Origin: Gammaproteobacteria bacterium | GTDB taxonomy: Bacteria; Pseudomonadota; Gammaproteobacteria; Enterobacterales; Alteromonadaceae | Assembly: GCA_002401725.1 (NCBI GenBank) | Contig: NVTW01000019.1 | Coordinates: 13,428-49,367, forward strand | Direction of reading: 5' to 3' | DNA: 35,940 nucleotides | Shown: positions 34,413 to 35,940 of the stretch, piece by piece | How the letters are laid out: the number at the start of each line of letters is the position of its first letter | Numbering within the stretch: position 1 is the first letter of the stretch | Translations under genes and position numbers: made by a program | The notes under the pieces: generated by a model | What the model saw: the letters and a program-made list of their open reading frames with translations, nothing else | Database searches by the model: none | Told to the model about the DNA's origin: nothing

Positions 34413-35144
34413 CTAAGACTTAACATTTTTTTGATAACCACAGCTAATTAAAACATTATTTACTGCCGTTGTCGTTTCGTTTATCACCTGCGCCAACGGT
34501 TGAACACTATTTACTTCAACTATTTCAGCACCGTTAAAAGTTAATAAAGGCGTAATTTCAACTTTTTTCAATAAAGCTTCGCGGACATGATCTGGCTTGC
34601 GCTGACAAGCAGTATCGATATCAACATGTAATCTGATCACCAGATCTGGTTTATGTTGAGTCATCCACTCAAACGCTGCCTGTTCATGTTTGGCTAACCA
34701 GCAGACGATAAAATTACCTTGGGCATTAACCGACAGTGACGGACCATCGTAAGCATTAGGATAATCGAGCTGGGGAAAGCGATCAGTAATAATGATGAAA
34801 CCTTGTTTTCTTAGTGCTAACATTTGACGAAATCGCTTTAATCGTCTTAGGGTAAAGGCGTACATAACTAACGCAGGTAAAATATTCGGCGCTTTGTTTT
34901 TTTCCTGAGAGGTATTGACTGTTTTAACTTTTCGCTCGATTAAACGCCTAAACCATTTACCTATTAAGGGTAAGTTAGCTAAAGAACGGCCAACATTGCC
35001 TTGTTGTTTGCCTAAATGTGCGGTGGCAGCCGGCCCATAATGACTGGCCATAGCTAGAACCTGTTCACTCACGGTGGATTTTCCTGAACCATCACAACCA
35101 ATAATTGCGATTAAAGGTGCTAAAGCCGGTTTCGATGCAGTCAT
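34413..35144 (-). CDS. P-loop kinase, thymidylate-kinase-like
   Basis: Walker A is GCDGSGKST (16-24), and TDRFP (119-123) corresponds to the DR(Y/F) motif of thymidylate kinases, which binds the monophosphate. LVIRLHVD near 185 matches the strand before the lid. It differs from housekeeping Tmk by a long basic insert (about 60-115). Such proteins are common in accessory polysaccharide or unknown operons; the substrate is not determinable here. ATG at 35142-35144. A 103-bp gap separates it from the PAP2 gene. Confidence 0.75.
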   Translation of the reverse strand: MTASKPALAPLIAIIGCDGSGKSTVSEQVLAMASHYGPAATAHLGKQQGNVGRSLANLPLIGKWFRRLIERKVKTVNTSQEKNKAPNILPALVMYAFTLRRLKRFRQMLALRKQGFIIITDRFPQLDYPNAYDGPSLSVNAQGNFIVCWLAKHEQAAFEWMTQHKPDLVIRLHVDIDTACQRKPDHVREALLKKVEITPLLTFNGAEIVEVNSVQPLAQVINETTTAVNNVLISCGYQKNVKS

Positions 35145-35334
35145 AAAAATTCCAGAAAGTTAAATGTAGTGATACAGAATTTATAACCATTACATTTTGA
35201 ATTGCAGCGTAATGATAATATATGGGCATAAAGATATCAGTAATTTACCGGCTAATAAACGGTACTAGCACAAATAAATTAAGATTTGATGAAAAATTAT
35301 AACAATATTTACGAGTATATAAAATTACCGTACT

Positions 35335-35940
35335 ATGCCCTATTCACAAACCATTTATTGTTCAGGATATTTAAAAACGTTGAACTTATCATCGAATACT
35401 TTTAATGAAATTAAAAATAAAAATGCGCCGCTATTTTCGGATAAACAACGAAATGATTTGTTTGCTGCGGTATTGATCCATGATGATTGTTATCCAGAAG
35501 CGGTATTGCCAGAAACTATTCATCTTGATTACAGTAAAGAACAATTACAGCAGTGCTTTCTCATTTGTAAACAAATTTGGCAACAAGGTGTTGACCGTGA
35601 AGAATTAATTAATATCATCATAAAAATATCTCGTCAACATCGCCTCAGTGAAGAAGAACAACGTAATTACAAATACATTAGAGCCAAGTTTAAGCATTTG
35701 CGTTTTGCGTTTGTTACTTGTGATAAAAAACATCGCTACCCTAAAATATTTCATCTCGTAACGAGTGTTATGGGTTATTTTCAAGATGCTTTTAAAAATA
35801 ATCAAAAAACAAATTTGTCGCGTAGTACGTGGTTGTTAAGACTTTTATTATCAAAATTTTGTTATGGTTTTATTATTAAAGAAATCAATGGCTTTAAAGC
35901 CAGTGAAGCAACAATATTCAAACAATATATTCAAGATCAA
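35335..35940 (+). CDS. unknown protein, cut by the right edge
   Basis: An open frame of 202 codons from ATG at 35335 to the window end, without a stop. No clear ribosome binding site precedes it. The visible part is soluble, rich in Gln, Lys and Ile, with no signal peptide. A helical middle (QCFLICKQIWQQGVDREELINIIIKIS) and a later stretch, HLRFAFVTCDKKHRYPKIFHLV, are the most structured portions. I do not recognise the family. It is divergent from the kinase-like gene, with 190 bp between them. Confidence 0.7.
   Translation, partial: MPYSQTIYCSGYLKTLNLSSNTFNEIKNKNAPLFSDKQRNDLFAAVLIHDDCYPEAVLPETIHLDYSKEQLQQCFLICKQIWQQGVDREELINIIIKISRQHRLSEEEQRNYKYIRAKFKHLRFAFVTCDKKHRYPKIFHLVTSVMGYFQDAFKNNQKTNLSRSTWLLRLLLSKFCYGFIIKEINGFKASEATIFKQYIQDQ

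Overview
The window is about 36 kb of AT-rich, low-GC chromosomal DNA. It looks like a marine gammaproteobacterium of the Alteromonadales, of Colwellia/Thalassotalea type. The basis is gene content and order (serB-ytjB-yjjV, epmC-yfcL-mnmC-fabB, pdxB-asd are gammaproteobacterial neighbourhoods) and protein style; no rRNA, tRNA, CRISPR array or insertion sequence with a transposase was seen.

Layout. 1-9265 is housekeeping: the end of an unknown gene, serB and ytjB (divergent), yjjV and an Lrp/AsnC regulator, then epmC, a COG3199 NAD-kinase-like gene and yfcL, convergent with mnmC, then fabB with a FabR-like operator in its promoter. 9266-10177 is a scar zone with no intact gene: a REP-like hairpin, the fabB terminator, a MacB permease C-terminal fragment, and a diverged second copy of the fabB 3' end. 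10178-21946 is an accessory island. 22329-24560 returns to core genes (pdxB, asd). 24746-33736 is a four-gene RND efflux operon with the MuxABC-OpmB order. 33770-35940 holds a PAP2 phosphatase, a thymidylate-kinase-like P-loop protein and an unknown gene cut by the right edge.

The island is the most interesting part. A rightward operon (10178-17794, genes overlapping or within 18 bp) encodes a probable di-haem b-type membrane cytochrome, a secreted 21-haem c-type cytochrome, a secreted 43-haem cytochrome (44 if a CxxxCH site is used) built from nineteen 47-residue two-haem modules, and a LysM + TPR-like + outer-membrane beta-barrel protein. A convergent leftward operon (21946-17982) encodes a membrane-anchored FAD/NAD(P) oxidoreductase with two ferredoxin-type clusters, an exported Sel1 + ankyrin protein and an exported protein of unknown function. 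Both operons carry the same 15-bp element upstream in the same orientation relative to transcription, which suggests one regulon. Read together they could form an electron path from cytoplasmic NAD(P)H through the inner membrane and periplasm to the outer membrane, that is, a non-Mtr-type extracellular electron transfer conduit. This function is inferred, not shown.

Two 146-147 bp MITE-like elements with about 26-bp imperfect terminal inverted repeats lie in direct orientation at the two ends of the leftward operon; one sits between its shared upstream element and its start codon. Because fabB and pdxB are near neighbours in enterics and other gammaproteobacteria, the island appears to be an insertion at the fabB-pdxB junction.
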